From Desmodus rotundus (lineage: Eukaryota; Chordata; Mammalia; Chiroptera; Phyllostomidae), in NCBI RefSeq assembly GCF_022682495.2, contig NC_071391.1:15723680-15787679 (forward strand): a DNA stretch of 64,000 bases, in the 5' to 3' direction. The position numbers were made by a program, and so were the translations under genes. Of this stretch, positions 11,560 to 23,227 are shown in pieces (the first letter of the stretch is position 1; each line of letters opens with the position of its first letter). The notes below the pieces were generated by a model that was not told the origin of the DNA, did no database searches, and worked only from the letters and a program-made list of their open reading frames with translations.

Positions 11560-12800
11560 TCCATGACCCTCAAAAGAGGAACTATGTTTGTTTTAACTGC
11601 CCCCCAGAAATAACCACTGTGAGTGGTCCAGGCTGCAATCTCAACGACCTTTTCGGTGCCCACCTACATGTGTTAGACACACACAGGGCCGGCTCACGAG
11701 TTTACTATCTGCGGGAAGTGTGGTGTCCTTTAAATAAGAAGACCGGACTTTTTCTAAATATGCTACGCTGCGACTTGCTTTTTCCCCCACTAAAGATGGC
11801 CTTCCATGTCATTCCATGCGTATGTAGACATTCCATAAAATGTCTACATACAAATAGACATTTTAAATTCCATAAAATAGCTGGGCCATAATTTATTTAA
11901 CCAGTCATTCAAAACATAGTACGAGCAGGCACAGATCAAAGGAAGAGCTCATTGTATTAGAGAAGGGGAATGTATCTTAGCAAGTTAGAAAGAAACAGAA
12001 GGTCAACGAATTCAGAGGAACTTTTATAGAACATCAAACATTATTTTAAAGGAAAAACAAAGTAAGGCTGGGAAACTGCAGCATGTTTATTTGTTACGAC
12101 CAAAGCAAAAGCTGTCCAGGAGAAGTTATGAATCCAAGGAAGGTTGTCCCCCGGCTTCCAGAATACCTCCCCATGCCACAGACATTATAATGAAAGAGAG
12201 AAAAACACACACACAAATCAAGTATATAAAATAAACCAAAACCCCCATGCAGTCTAGTGAAGCCCATCTTGGGGAAAGGTGTGGGGGAGAATTGGGGAAA
12301 GGCTGCACCACAGGCAACAAAGGCCCGACCTAATGAAGAACAGACTCTGAAGAAGGTACTGAAGAGCCCTACTGCGCCACAGCACTCAAGGGCATTTGTG
12401 GACCCTGGCCACCTATTTTACCCCCCAATTATGGTCCCGACAGAGGCTAAATCACGTGACTTCGGTTTTAATTATTCACTTCAGGTTCTGGAAGGGAGCA
12501 CTGCTCAAGAAGAGGTAGAAGCTTACACTCCCACAGCCCTGTGTGGAAGCTGGTCAGATAGCACAGAGCAATCTAGTCTTACTACCTGCCGTGAGAGCTG
12601 GGCCCTGTGTCTAACCAAAGAGAAGGATGGACTAGGGAGGTACTGGCAAACACGTTACACAGTTTCTCATTTCTCCCTACTATAAACAATGCTGTTATCT
12701 GAGTTTTTCTGTAGGGTAAATTTCTAGAAGTAGAATAGTCAGATCAAAGGGAATATATGTTTATAGACCAGATAGAGGAGAAAAGAGAATCATTTTACAG
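11560..12800 (-). repeat. Probable L1 fragments (diverged, interrupted)
   Basis: On the plus strand, 'aatttatttaaccagtcattc' (11890-11910) and 'ataaacaatgctgttatctg' with 'tctgtagggtaaatttctagaagtagaat' (12683-12738) resemble the reverse complement of an L1 segment. The DNA between about 11930 and 12650 does not align by eye and may be an insertion or unrelated. Boundaries are approximate. Confidence 0.35.
11820..11851. other. Perfect 13-bp inverted repeat with 6-nt loop
   Basis: The arm at 11820-11832 (GTATGTAGACATT) is the exact reverse complement of 11839-11851. The loop is CCATAA. It lies in the probable L1-derived stretch. It could form a hairpin in either strand. Confidence 0.9.
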
Positions 12801-13760
12801 TTTTGTACAATTGAATTAACTAGTTGGCTACCTTCAGAAAAGAAGTTACACTTTTGTCATTTTCAAAGAAAAAAGATGCCTGTTGGTCAAGATTGGCTCC
12901 CAGACCCACAAGAACTATGAAGAGAGCTGGGCTGCAAGTAGCAAACATACAAAGAAGCACAGTGTTGGTCAGAAGAGAGAGGAGTGCTGCAGAGACCTGG
13001 ATGCAGGGCAAAATGAGAGCCACTGGGCAGGTCTTGGAAACGTCTGTCCACACACAGGCTGGGCGAGACTGCCCAGGGGCATCAAACAGCTGGTCTCCTG
13101 GCAGGCTTGCTCCTGTCATGGAAATGGAGATGCTCATCTCCCTTCGCTTGATGTCCTTAAACGTGCAAACTCTCTGGGCAAGTGATGGCATGCCTGTGAA
13201 GGCAGCCTCTGGTTTTATGCTGACTTCCTCTGTACATCTGCCTTCGGAGAGTACTTACACTGTAAGTATACACTAAGTAGACTGATAAGCAACCACCACA
13301 GCCATACTTCCTTTAAAAAAATTTAAAAAACCAAAACTGGGCATTCGGTTTTGTTTATCAGACTATTAAGCGTGGTTTCATGCAAGTTTCCCCTTGAAAG
13401 GCATATTCACTGAGTATCCAGACCAAAGTAGGTTTCAGTACCTACAAATTCATACCCCAGTCCCTAAGTCTTGGCCATTTCTCCAGGAGTCCGCTTTTGA
13501 ACCTAACCCTGGGGACCTGAAGCCTTCTGTCTGAGAGGCACAGGGACTGTCTGTGGCCTCGGCCAGATCGCTGGTCTCTGGCAGCGATCACTAATGCACA
13601 GCAGGCACCCAGCCCCGGGCCGCAGCAGCCTGCCTACAGGCCGGGCTCCACACTGGCTACCGGAGTCGCATACGTCACTCTCACAACTCAGAACTGTGTT
13701 GTTCTATTTCTGACTTAAATATCCCCCTCATTTCACAGAGGTGCTAAATCACAAGAGCAG
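12801..13760. other. Intronic sequence, nothing recognised
   Basis: Overlapping frames of 100-150 residues at 12820-13276 on both strands share the same stretch and none resembles a known family. This moderately GC-rich DNA may be an old decayed repeat. No gene is supported. Confidence 0.4.
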
Positions 13761-13764
13761 CTTT

Positions 13765-13950
13765 TGAGTGCCAGGCACTATGCTAAGTGTTTTACGTGAA
13801 TTACCTCATTTAACTCTCACAACCATCCTAGAACACAGTAGAACTGTCTCCATTTTCAGATGAGGAAACGGAAGTGAAATCGCTTGTCCAAAGCCCTGGT
13901 AGAGACAAGAAGGGAACCCAGGTACCCAGCGCTTGGGAAGGCTTCCTGCT
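13765..13950 (-). repeat. MIR SINE, long fragment
   Basis: The plus strand shows the reverse complement of MIR in order: 'gagtgccaggcactatgctaag', 'acctcatttaactctcacaac', 'ctccattttcagatgaggaaac' and 'gaagggaacccaggtaccc'. It is one of the best preserved MIR copies in the window. Confidence 0.75.
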
Positions 13951-14277
13951 GTCGGCTACACTGATCTCTTAATGATGTCAGACGCTGCTTCCTGATCAAC
14001 TGAGGCTGGCAACATTACATTTAAATTCAAATTTTTTGTGAGAAACAAGCTAAGAAAAGTTTCAGTAACTGTATTTATTCCTCCCTGTGCTGAATATTGT
14101 CACAGCATTTAACCTACGAATGTACTTTTGAAACTCAGTGTATGAATATCTGGAAACATGGCCCTGAACACTCTGAGTCTGACTAATCTTTTGTTAAGAA
14201 AATTAATTCAAATCGGGATAGTCTAATGGTGGTAAAAAGCTTATCTTCCAAAGTCTTTATGAGGCAGCTGGTACTAT

Positions 14278-14420
14278 GGACATTCATTCACTCATTCAAT
14301 AAATACTTACTGAGGGCCTACTGTGGGCCAGGCACTCTTATGTGTACTGGGGTATCAGCTGTGTCCCAAACCAAGCTGCTTACCTTCGAGCTTAGAATAT
14401 ATTGGGGGGAAACAGGAAAG
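14278..14420 (+). repeat. Ancient 'AATAAATACTTACTGAGGGCC' repeat (LINE-derived)
   Basis: 'cattcattcactcattcaat' followed by 'gggcctactgtgggccaggcac' and 'ggggtatcagctgtgtcc' matches a widespread mammalian repeat of old LINE origin. The exact subfamily cannot be told by eye. Confidence 0.5.
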
Positions 14421-14984
14421 AAACAGGTGAAAACACAATGTATCAGATTTGGTAAAAAAAACACCATTAAGAAAAAAATAAAGCAAGGAGAGGAATAGAG
14501 AGTGAGAGGACAATTCTTTAAAAGTGAGAATATTTTTGAAGCTAAGAAACTGCCTATTTCAGATTTGTTAAACTGGTACAATATTCTGTTTAACTTCCTA
14601 TGTCAAATCCTAGTGTGCAATAAATTTGTACTGTCACAGGTAATGAATGGATCCAATTACACAACTGATTGAATGTTGAATCCTTAAAAAATGAATCCTT
14701 ATTTACTTTTTTTCTATATCTTTCAATTATTTCTAAGCAAAAAAAAAAGGAGGTTGTTTGAAGGTTTTTCAATTGGTAAATGTCACACAATATAAAATAT
14801 AAAACACAATGTGTCATCATTAATAAATTCCGTATCTCTACATATGTGCTTTCAGTCAGAGTTTTCAGAAGTCTAACAGGTAGTTTTGAGGAAACCAGTT
14901 CACAAACCCTAATGGTAATAAACCCACCCAACACCTTGGTAGTCCCTGAACTGGTCTGTGTCTTACCTTTATCCCCCCTTAAAT

Positions 14985-15090
14985 AGGGAAGATAAAAGCG
15001 CCAATCTCAGAGAGCTGTTCGATGATTCAGTGAGTTGATTTCTATAAAGCTCTCAGAATAGTCCCCAGCACATTTAATCACTAGAGAAAT
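14985..15090 (+). repeat. MIR SINE 3' fragment
   Basis: 'cagagagctgttcgatgattc', 'ataaagctctcagaatagtcc' and 'ccagcacatttaatc' are decayed forms of the MIR 3' half. Confidence 0.45.
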
Positions 15091-18000
15091 AATGGTTTGG
15101 TAAAAATAAATAAATGAAAATAGTGGCCCAGAGACTATTGGGCCCTCAATGTTGCTTAGCCCCAGTTAGGGCTAAATTGGGATAAAGTCATAAAGTTTGA
15201 CATAAGGTATCTTGGTTTCCTTTATAAATTCTTTGAAAACTAGGAAAGGGAACACCTTAGGCTGGCACGGTCACATAGTTAAGAACTGGCAGGAGCTGAC
15301 ATCTCTATGTAGGGCAAGAGGTCCTTGGCTCTCTGGGCCTTGCATTCCCTCTTGCCGCACCCCAGCTCATGTGACCCATTCCCACGGCATATGCATTTCT
15401 ATGAGCATATGCATTTCTGATCTGGGATCTCGACTGCTCCCTTTCAGCCTGTGCTCAGTGTATAATACAAAAACAGAAAAGACAGGGCCATAGTAAAAAA
15501 TATTTTTGAAAACATTCAACACTAAACTTAAACATATAAAAGAGTGAGAAACAAAATATATGCTTTCCATGCCATTTTTTAAATGTCGAAGGAGGATAAG
15601 CTAAGGAGAAGTCAAATGCAGACATTGAAGAAAAATGTTTTGTAAGCAGACAACAAAATTTGAGATTTAAATGTATTCCTTCCAAGAACATGAAAAACGT
15701 ATACTGACTGCAATATGGATTTGGGGTGGTCATGACGGATCGACAGAAGTTCATCAATTGTAGCAAACATACCATCTGATGTGGAATTTTGATAACAGGA
15801 AGGGTGTGTACATATGGGAAATCTCTGTATCTTCCAGTCAATTTTGCTGTGGACATAACACTGCTTTAAAAAATAAAGTCTATTTTAAAAAGTAAAGTAC
15901 AAGATACTTTTTAAATCTAGTAAGGTAACACCTCCATGAAATATTCTTTAGTTTTTGAAAACATCTTCAAATGGTTTGGAAGTATTTTCTTTCCCTCCAA
16001 ACCATTCATAAGAATCTGACAACTTAAAACACATTCACAAAAAAAGATAAGAAACAGCCTACATTCCCATGATGCTCTGTTCTACTCAAGAAAAAGCAAC
16101 CATTTCAATGGGCTAATTCTCCATTCATACAGGATCACAAGCTAGTACATAGGATATTTTTCTTGCTTCTAAAAATATATTAATATTAATATGCCTAAAA
16201 GTCTGTGCATTAGTACTTGATTTTCTTCATCTACCACAAGTAGCTGCATTGCATAAAACTCCCAGAGGTAATTTGCTATGTAAAATGATGATTTAAGTAG
16301 CATTAAGCCTTCCTTGCAGGAATCGTCTTGTGGTTGTGCCAGGAGAAAATTCAATTAATAACATTTTAGCATTGTGTGTGAAAGAGGGATAGAAAGAAGA
16401 CAAAGCCAAAAAAGACCAAAAATATTTTAACTCGTGATTTATTTAAGATGGTACATGTTAACATCTGAATACACCTATCTGTTTTACAACATTCTCAAGA
16501 ATAAACTTTTAAGAGAAAACAAGGATGGAGAGTGGGGGTTTATGCCTGCTTATTTTTCATTTAATCTAGTAATTTACAGCATATTTAGTGTCCATGATCC
16601 TTAACGTGATCATTAAAATGCCCCTTAAATACCCTCGCCACTTGGAGCCATGCCAAATGAAGGCAAAGCGCCAGGTGAACCAACTTCGAAAACCTTTGTA
16701 GGCTGAAAAAATTGTGAAGCAGCGAAGTGAAAAGGTTAGACGTTCAGTTTTCAAAATATGTTCAGTTTTTTTGTTTGCGTAGGTTTTCAAAACTCATAAA
16801 GAGTACCAAAAGTTAAGACATAAAAATAGTTACTCTGCACTCATTAAATACTTTTCGTTTCTCTTTTCTGCGCAGCACACAGACGGGATGAGGTTTAGGT
16901 GGTGATTCTGAGTCTGCTACTGCATTTGCAACATGGTCTTAAGAAATGTATTTGATATTTCTTCACCAAAGACCCTGAAGGAACCTGTGGTGTCTTATGT
17001 ACGACAAAGAGCTTTTCCGAGTGTCTGAAGAATGAGGTCACTCGCAGGTACAGATCCAACAGGAACGCATGCACCGTCCTCCGAAAGACACGCACGGGGC
17101 TGTTCATAGCCACACTGCTGGCAATCAAAACTGCAGACAACTCCACTGTCACACATTCATAACAGGATGAAAACAAAGGTACTAAAGCTCCGTGTAAAAA
17201 TAGAGACGAAGCCCACAAACATCAAGTTAAGTCAAAATTCAAAGGAATACATGCGGTGTATATAAAGTCCAAAGAAGTCTCAATTAAGTGATAATATTAG
17301 AAAGTAAGACAACAGTTACTTCTAGAGATGAAAGGAGTAGTAATTGGGAGGGAGCATATGATTCCCTCAACTTTGTGAGTATTCTATAGTTTCCTACATT
17401 TACGTCGTTTTTAATGTTAGCATTTATAGTGTGCTGCTGAGACAAAAGCAAAATGAATGAAAAATGGGTTATAAAGTATAAGCATACCACACTAGAAGAA
17501 ATATATTCCACTGATAAGGCATACCCAAGTGATAATATGTTCTATACTCCTTGCAAGTGAAATAGAATTCCTCTCTAGATGTGCTGCTTAGAAAGACTGT
17601 AAAGGATAATAGTGGACGCAAACTCAACTGTCCTCAGGGACCACGCACACTTTACTCAAGTGAGTGAAGACAGCCTATAAAAGCCTGAGCGTGTGCACTG
17701 TGTGCGCGGGGAGGGGCCCCGTCACCCCAGACAGGCAGGCCCATCTAAAGGGCATCTGGTTCACCACTCCAGCTGATTGCCGCCCTACAGGATGGTTGGG
17801 CCCAGAGTTAATAGATCATTTGGATCTTCAAAAGAAGACAAACTAAGATTTATGTGATTGACATGGTCTGGTTTTTAAAACAAAAAGTGGGACAAACAAA
17901 ACCTGTCTAAAAGGTACTCGTTGGAGATAGCAGAAGAGAAGATTGCTATGGCAACAAGTCCCTAAGGAATGAGAAAGAGATTTGGTTGGGACTGAGATAC

Positions 18001-18150
18001 CAGCAAAAGGTTGGCTTTTAGAGATGACAGTTCTTCCTCTGAGGAGATAAAACAGTAGGAATACAGAGACACATGTTGAGTAAAACAGGCCCTTTGTAAG
18101 GAGGAAAACAGTAAGAAATGGTAGAGAAGGTGTGGGGAGATGTCCACAGC
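15091..18150. other. Intronic sequence, nothing recognised
   Basis: AT-rich DNA. A 14-bp direct repeat lies at 15387-15418. The stretch 17130-17430 may be a decayed L1 3' fragment but is too diverged to claim. Frames of 107-133 residues at 15455-15856, 16895-17218 and 17843-18214 show no family resemblance. Confidence 0.4.
15387..15418. repeat. 14-bp direct repeat containing ATATGCAT
   Basis: GCATATGCATTTCT occurs at 15387-15400 and again, perfectly, at 15405-15418, separated by ATGA. Each copy holds the ATATGCAT octamer-like core. Confidence 0.85.
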
Positions 18151-18151
18151 A

Positions 18152-18326
18152 GTGGTTTTCAAACTTCATTGCAGTAAGTCCTTTTGTCAAGAGAAGGCAA
18201 AGCTCAATGAACAAAACCCCTCAAAGCAGTGGCTACACTGAAGCGCTGGGAAAGCTGGAGTCCCACCCATGAAAAGGCCCTTTATGTGGCTGGTGGTCCA
18301 ACATCCAGCCACGCAAACCACTACTA
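18152..18326. mobile_element. hAT-type MITE (CAGTGGTTTTCAAACT terminus)
   Basis: The left end 'cagtggttttcaaacttc' (about 18152) is the classic hAT/Charlie-group terminus. The right end near 18310-18325 ('cacgcaaaccactac') is its degraded inverse. No coding capacity is present. Confidence 0.5.
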
Positions 18327-18867
18327 AAAACACACAAAGGATGAATTAAGGCTTTCTAGAATTGGGCAGTCACAGCAGCATCCTCCATGCTATTCAGTTA
18401 CGGGAGTACGAAACACGGATTCTACGCAACTCAAGATCAGAAGACAAAGCACACATCCAAGGCACTTGGGGATTCTGGGTTAACACCATAAAGGGTAAGT
18501 TGAGGGAGGCGGTTAACTAGAATTATAACCTAGGAGTAGAAGGAAAGCTAGACCTGTGGCTAGCTAGACTGTAATTAAAGATCAGCTTCACCGTGTGATC
18601 TTGGGTGGCCTCACCAGGTTGTCCCCATAATGGTTCAAAGGGTCAGTCATTACTGGATCATTGCACAAGTAATGTTCATTTCCTTACTTATTCAGGAAAC
18701 ATCTCAAACGTGACTGAAAGACTATTTGTTTTTAATCAAGGCCTGTTTTAATATCAATACACAGTTTTACTTAATATGGTTCGGGTTGTACTAATTCAAA
18801 GTCATCCTTAAATACACAGTGAACATGGCTGTGTCTCAAAAAATGAAGAGAAACAAATACATCTTTT

Positions 18868-19080
18868 TAAAAAATATATTATTTATTTATTTTTTGAGAG
18901 AGGAGAAAGAGAGGGAGAGAAACATCGATGTGTGAAAGATACGTTGATTGGTTGCCTCTTGCACACCCCTAACTGGGGACCTGGCCCACAAGCCAGGCCT
19001 GTACCCTGACCAGGAATCGAACCAGTGACCTTTCAATTTGCAGGCTGGCGCTTAATCCACTGCGCCAAACCAGCCAGGGC
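18868..19080 (-). repeat. VES SINE
   Basis: Reverse-oriented copy. The plus strand starts with the A/T tail, then 'gagagaggagaaagagaggg', 'gattggttgcctcttgcac', 'gggacctggcccacaagcc', 'gaccaggaatcgaaccagtg' (B-box complement) and ends 'ccaaaccagccagggc'. It lies in gene-sense orientation in intron 3. Confidence 0.93.
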
Positions 19081-19329
19081 GCAAATACGTCTACTTTAAT
19101 GAAAGTGTTCACATGTCCTTTAAATGATCCGTGATAACAACTGCAACAGGCAACCGCATGCAAACACCGTCATGATGCAAGTTTAGTTCAGTCTGTTCCT
19201 AACTCACTTGATGTTGTATTATTCCAACATTCCGCTTTGGGGAAGTACCTCCAAAGTTGCTACTCAGGCACCTGGCCATAATGTTTGAAGTTTATTCACA
19301 AGTGTGGGGGTAACGGAGCACACAGCTAG

Positions 19330-19440
19330 AGAGAAGCTGAAAATCTGAACCCTGCACAATTCTGTCACTGGGCATGGCTTGGCTTCTGAGACTTAGTTTC
19401 CCTACTTACAATGTGATGGCTTTAGTCTCTCAGTAGTTTC
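19330..19440 (+). repeat. MIR SINE fragment
   Basis: 'ctgaaccctgcacaattctgtcac', 'gcttctgagacttagtttccc' and 'tacttacaatgtgatggc' are diverged MIR core and 3' segments. Confidence 0.4.
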
Positions 19441-20840
19441 TAAACAGTGACGCCCTTTAGAATCTTGTGGAGTATGTTTTCCAAACTACATGTGCCTATA
19501 CATGATTCCGTGTATTCCACAAAAGGGAATATGTTTACATTTGTGGCTTAGTATTTTTATCAGTTATGGAAGAGTGATTACATTTTAGATATTAAACATC
19601 TCTATAGCATTAAACAGAGGCATGATAAAAGCTGATTCTATATCAACACTTTTTTCTGTTACTGGTATAGCCTGTTGTCATTAAATATTAATCCTATTTG
19701 TTTTTTTAACAGCCAAGGAATAAAGTAATTCAAAATTTATGAAATTCACTGCAGTTTTAATCTCATCTTTTCTTTGATTCTAGTATTAAATACAGTACTA
19801 AGTCATTTAAATTAGTTGATGTGTAGTTATTTTAAAGATCAGCATAAAACAAATTATGCACTTAATAAGTAATAGTATAATGACATTACCAAACAATGAA
19901 TAATTGACAAGAAAATATATTACTTCTCTTGATGGGAAAGTCAAATTAAAGTGACCCTTTTCCATAAAACTTTCAAAGTACTTTCTCTCTAAAATAAAAA
20001 AGGAAGAAATCCCTATATAAAACTATGAAGCTTTATAAATGTTTCAAAGAATATGCCTTTCTACAGATTCTTTTATAACCGAAGGCTATACTCTAAATTA
20101 CAATTACCCACTTCGAACAACAATTTTATAGTGGGAGGAGAAACACTAATCATCTACTTAAATGGGACTCCTTTCAGAACACCTTGGTCCCATATTTGCC
20201 CAACCGAAAAACGTTTTTTTTACACAGAAGTCACTGCATCATCAATAACCCGACTGGGAAAAGCCACTTGCTGTTTTAAAGAAACCGTCCGAACACAAGG
20301 AAATGTTTTAAGTAAGAGGTATAGCTGGTGGTGTCTGGCCATGGCGCAGCGCACTCCCACGTGCCTCGTGCCAGCTGCACAACGGCAGCATTCAAGCAGC
20401 TGCCTTAATTGGAACTGCAGACCAACACACGCTAATTTGGCTGGGCCAACTAATTAGTAGGTATGCTACATTTCTAACTAAATATCCACCCATATTACAG
20501 ATGTTGTTCTCTATTACAGTAAACGACTGGTAACAAACAGTAATGAAGTTGAAATCAGCTACACTCGGTGAAATTTAATTGAACAGTGTTAGAACAGGAT
20601 CCCACGTTAGCTTAGAAACCCACTTGCGACAAAATAGGAACCTAAATTTCAAAAGTGTCTTTCTGTACAAGATTAAGAATAGTATGAGGTTTCAAAATGG
20701 CTCTTCAGGCACCAAAAGAATACTTGCTAAGTAGGCACACCCCCTTAAACCATGCCAGGCCCTGTGCAAACATTTGCAAAAGGACTGAGTCCTTTTCTCT
20801 TTAAAGTCTAATGTGGGAAATCAGTAATAGTAAAAAAAAA
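19441..20840. other. Repeat-poor intronic block
   Basis: About 1.4 kb in which I recognise no transposon. It holds homeodomain-type TAATT cores and the phrase 'cacgctaatttggctgggcc' (20428-20447). A 134-residue plus-strand frame at 20053-20457 has no family resemblance and rises from AT-rich sequence. It could hold conserved non-coding DNA; this was not testable here. Confidence 0.35.
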
Positions 20841-20844
20841 AGGG

Positions 20845-22080
20845 GGGGGGCGGAGGGAGTCCTGCTTCCAGTCATGATGGTGTAACAGATCAGAATTAGT
20901 CTATCATCTTAAACTAGAAAAACTAGACAAAGTACATGAAACGTGGTTCAAAGCCCATGGACCATAGACAATTCAGGACAGCAATACCTAAGAGAAGGTA
21001 AACAAATGAGGTGAGCCCTGTGGTTGTCTTAGCCTACGGCCCTGAGATACTTGCTAACCAGGACGAAGAGCAACTCAGGTAGAGACCAGCATTCACCCCT
21101 GAGTGGAGGAAGCAGACTTGAGCATTTGAGGAAGACAGGGCCCCTATAATTAACCAGCCCCTATAATAATGCGAGGTCTGTCCGGAAAAAGTCCAGACAT
21201 TACCAATGTAAGGAGAACAGTTTGCATGGCATTGCTCTAACCTGGCTGCCAAGGAGAGTGAACTGGAATGCGCATGTGTGAACAATGACAACAAAATAAG
21301 ATGTATAGCCAATAAGCTTAGGAAGGAGAGAATATGGAATAAGTTTTTCAACATGCTATTAATCCAAAAGAAGGCAGGGAAAAGAAAAAGGAACCAGATA
21401 TAAAACTCAATACCAAATATCAAATAATCTAATTAAAAATGGGCAAAGGACCCGAATAGACACTTCTCTGAAGAAGACATACAGATGGCCAAGAAACATA
21501 TGAGAAGATGCTCAATGTCACTAATTACCAGAGAAATGGAAATTAAAACAGAAAGAAGACATCACCTCACACGTGTCAGAATGACTATCGTCAACAAACC
21601 CCCAAACAAGTGTTGGCGAGGATGTGGAGAAAAGGGAAGCCTCGTGCACTATTGGTGGAAATGCAGATTGGCACAGGCAGTGTGAAAAGTAGTATGGAGT
21701 TACCTCAAAAAATTAAAAATGGATCTGCTTTGTGAACCAGTGATTTCAGTTCTGGGCATATATCCAAAGAAACGCAAGACACTAATTCAAAGAATATAGG
21801 CACCCCTCTGTTCATTGCAGCGTTATTTACAATAGGCAAGATTTGGAAGCAGCCCAAGTGTCCATCAGTAGATGAGTGGATAAAAAAAAAGGTACATCCA
21901 CACAATGGAATACTACTCAGCCGTAAAAAGGAATCTTACCTTTTGTGACAAAGTGGATGAACCTGAAGAGTATTATTCTGTGTGAAATAAGCAAGTCGGG
22001 GAAAGACAAGTACCATGTGATTCCACTTACACGTGGAATCCAATGAATCCAAGTTGTACAGAAACTAATTAAGGTAAATC
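20845..22080 (+). mobile_element. L1 LINE remnant, composite
   Basis: The right part (21430-22060) is L1 ORF2 C-terminal DNA: 'gggcaaaggacccgaataga', 'cacctcacacgtgtcagaatg', 'gcgaggatgtggagaaaagg', 'gtgcactattggtggaaatgc', 'caatggaatactactcagcc', then the 'gaataagc.. ccacttacacgtggaatc' segment. Stops and frame changes make it non-functional. The left part (20845-21165), starting G8-CGGAGGGAGTCC with 'cttccagtcatgatggtg', resembles an LINE 5' region, so this may be an internally deleted copy or two separate insertions. A mariner-like piece sits between them. Confidence 0.7.
21168..21300 (+). mobile_element. Mariner-like terminal fragment
   Basis: 'gcgaggtctgtccggaaaaa' followed by 'gtccagacattaccaatgta' has the form of a Tc1/mariner terminal inverted repeat preceded by TA. 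A matching right end is not visible, so the copy is truncated. The continuing text to about 21300 ('gcatggcattgctctaacctg') fits the 5' part of such an element by recall only. Confidence 0.45.
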
Positions 22081-22221
22081 TTTGGGCTGATTAGGTTTGG
22101 TTTGATCATTTTAATTTAAAAATAGGCATATGTCTTCTTTCTGTATAAAAATATAATGCTACTTTTACATTTCATTCTCTGAACTTTTAAATTTTCTACA
22201 TAGGTGTTTACCAGTTAGATA

Positions 22222-22263
22222 TATTACTACTTCTTTATTACTACTTCTTTATTACTACTGCTT
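22222..22263. repeat. Three tandem copies of a 14-bp unit
   Basis: TATTACTACTTCTT occurs at 22222-22235 and 22236-22249. A third copy with one mismatch (TATTACTACTGCTT) is at 22250-22263. Confidence 0.9.
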
Positions 22264-23213
22264 CCCAAAACTATTTAAACTTTTAAAAATTGATGTCTTT
22301 ATACAAGGACTGGCTCTTCTAAACTTCAGAAACATCTGCAAATCGTTTCATCTTTTCTACTCTTCCTGTCCACTGTATCAAACTTTCCAATGTCATCTCC
22401 GACAACCTCGCTGCCAGTAATGACTGTATCGCTCTGCGACGTCCATGCAAATAGAGCTTCTGTGATTCCTAATTGGCTTAAGGTACTAATATCAGAGGGA
22501 GTTAAATAATGAGGAATCTTTGGTTCCCTGAATAATTTCTAAAGACTAAATTCCTACAGAAAACTCCACTTAGGATGGCAAACTCAGTTTGGTATGTACA
22601 TTATCTTACAACATACTAAAGAAAACAGATTTAATACATTTTGAGCTACAGGTAAAAGTGTTAACATCATTTTGTGTGTGTGTGTATTATATTTATACAC
22701 ATGTATATAATATTAAAATCAACAAAGAAAACTTATGAATTAAATAGCTTGAAACCAGTTATTCAGAAGAAAATTGATCTTTGATCATATAATCTTCACG
22801 AGAAAGCTATAAGCAATTGCTGTGGGCCTTCAGCGCGCAGCCGGCCAGCAGTGTTCCCTTATCTCCCCAGAACACTCCCACTTCCTAACAGCCTGTTAAC
22901 TTTTTGAGCTTTTGTGTTGACTTTTGTTATGCCCTTGAGTCATTTGTAACAGAAGTTTCTTGTTTCTCAAAAGCTTGATTTCCTAATAATTATTGTTTCA
23001 TACAGCTATGCTTTATTTTAATTACTGTCACTCTAAACCAAGACCGTAATCATTTTTCATCTTGGGCCTGACTTATACATATTTTCCTGTAATCTCTAAT
23101 CACCTGGAAACTCTATATAATACATCCTTCACAAATTTGGGTCCCAAATTAAGAATAATAAAATTGTTAAGATACAGTTTATACCCCAACAGTCTCTGGT
23201 ATTTCCAAAATAG

Positions 23214-23227
23214 CCACTAGGTAGCAC
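23214..23227 (+). promoter_or_regulatory. CTCF-like core motif
   Basis: CCACTAGGTAGCAC matches the CTCF core CCASYAGRKGGCRS with one mismatch. This is a motif match only. Confidence 0.2.

Noticed and set aside
12820..13276. Overlapping frames of 100-150 residues on both strands as possible genes
   Set aside because: Three frames cover the same DNA in different directions, with no recognisable motif, no splice structure and no family resemblance.
17130..17430. L1 3' fragment
   Set aside because: A few phrases are suggestive but too diverged to place strand and limits with any confidence.
21485..21905. Functional LINE ORF
   Set aside because: Translation resembles L1 ORF2 C-terminus but is broken by stops and frame changes within a few hundred bases.
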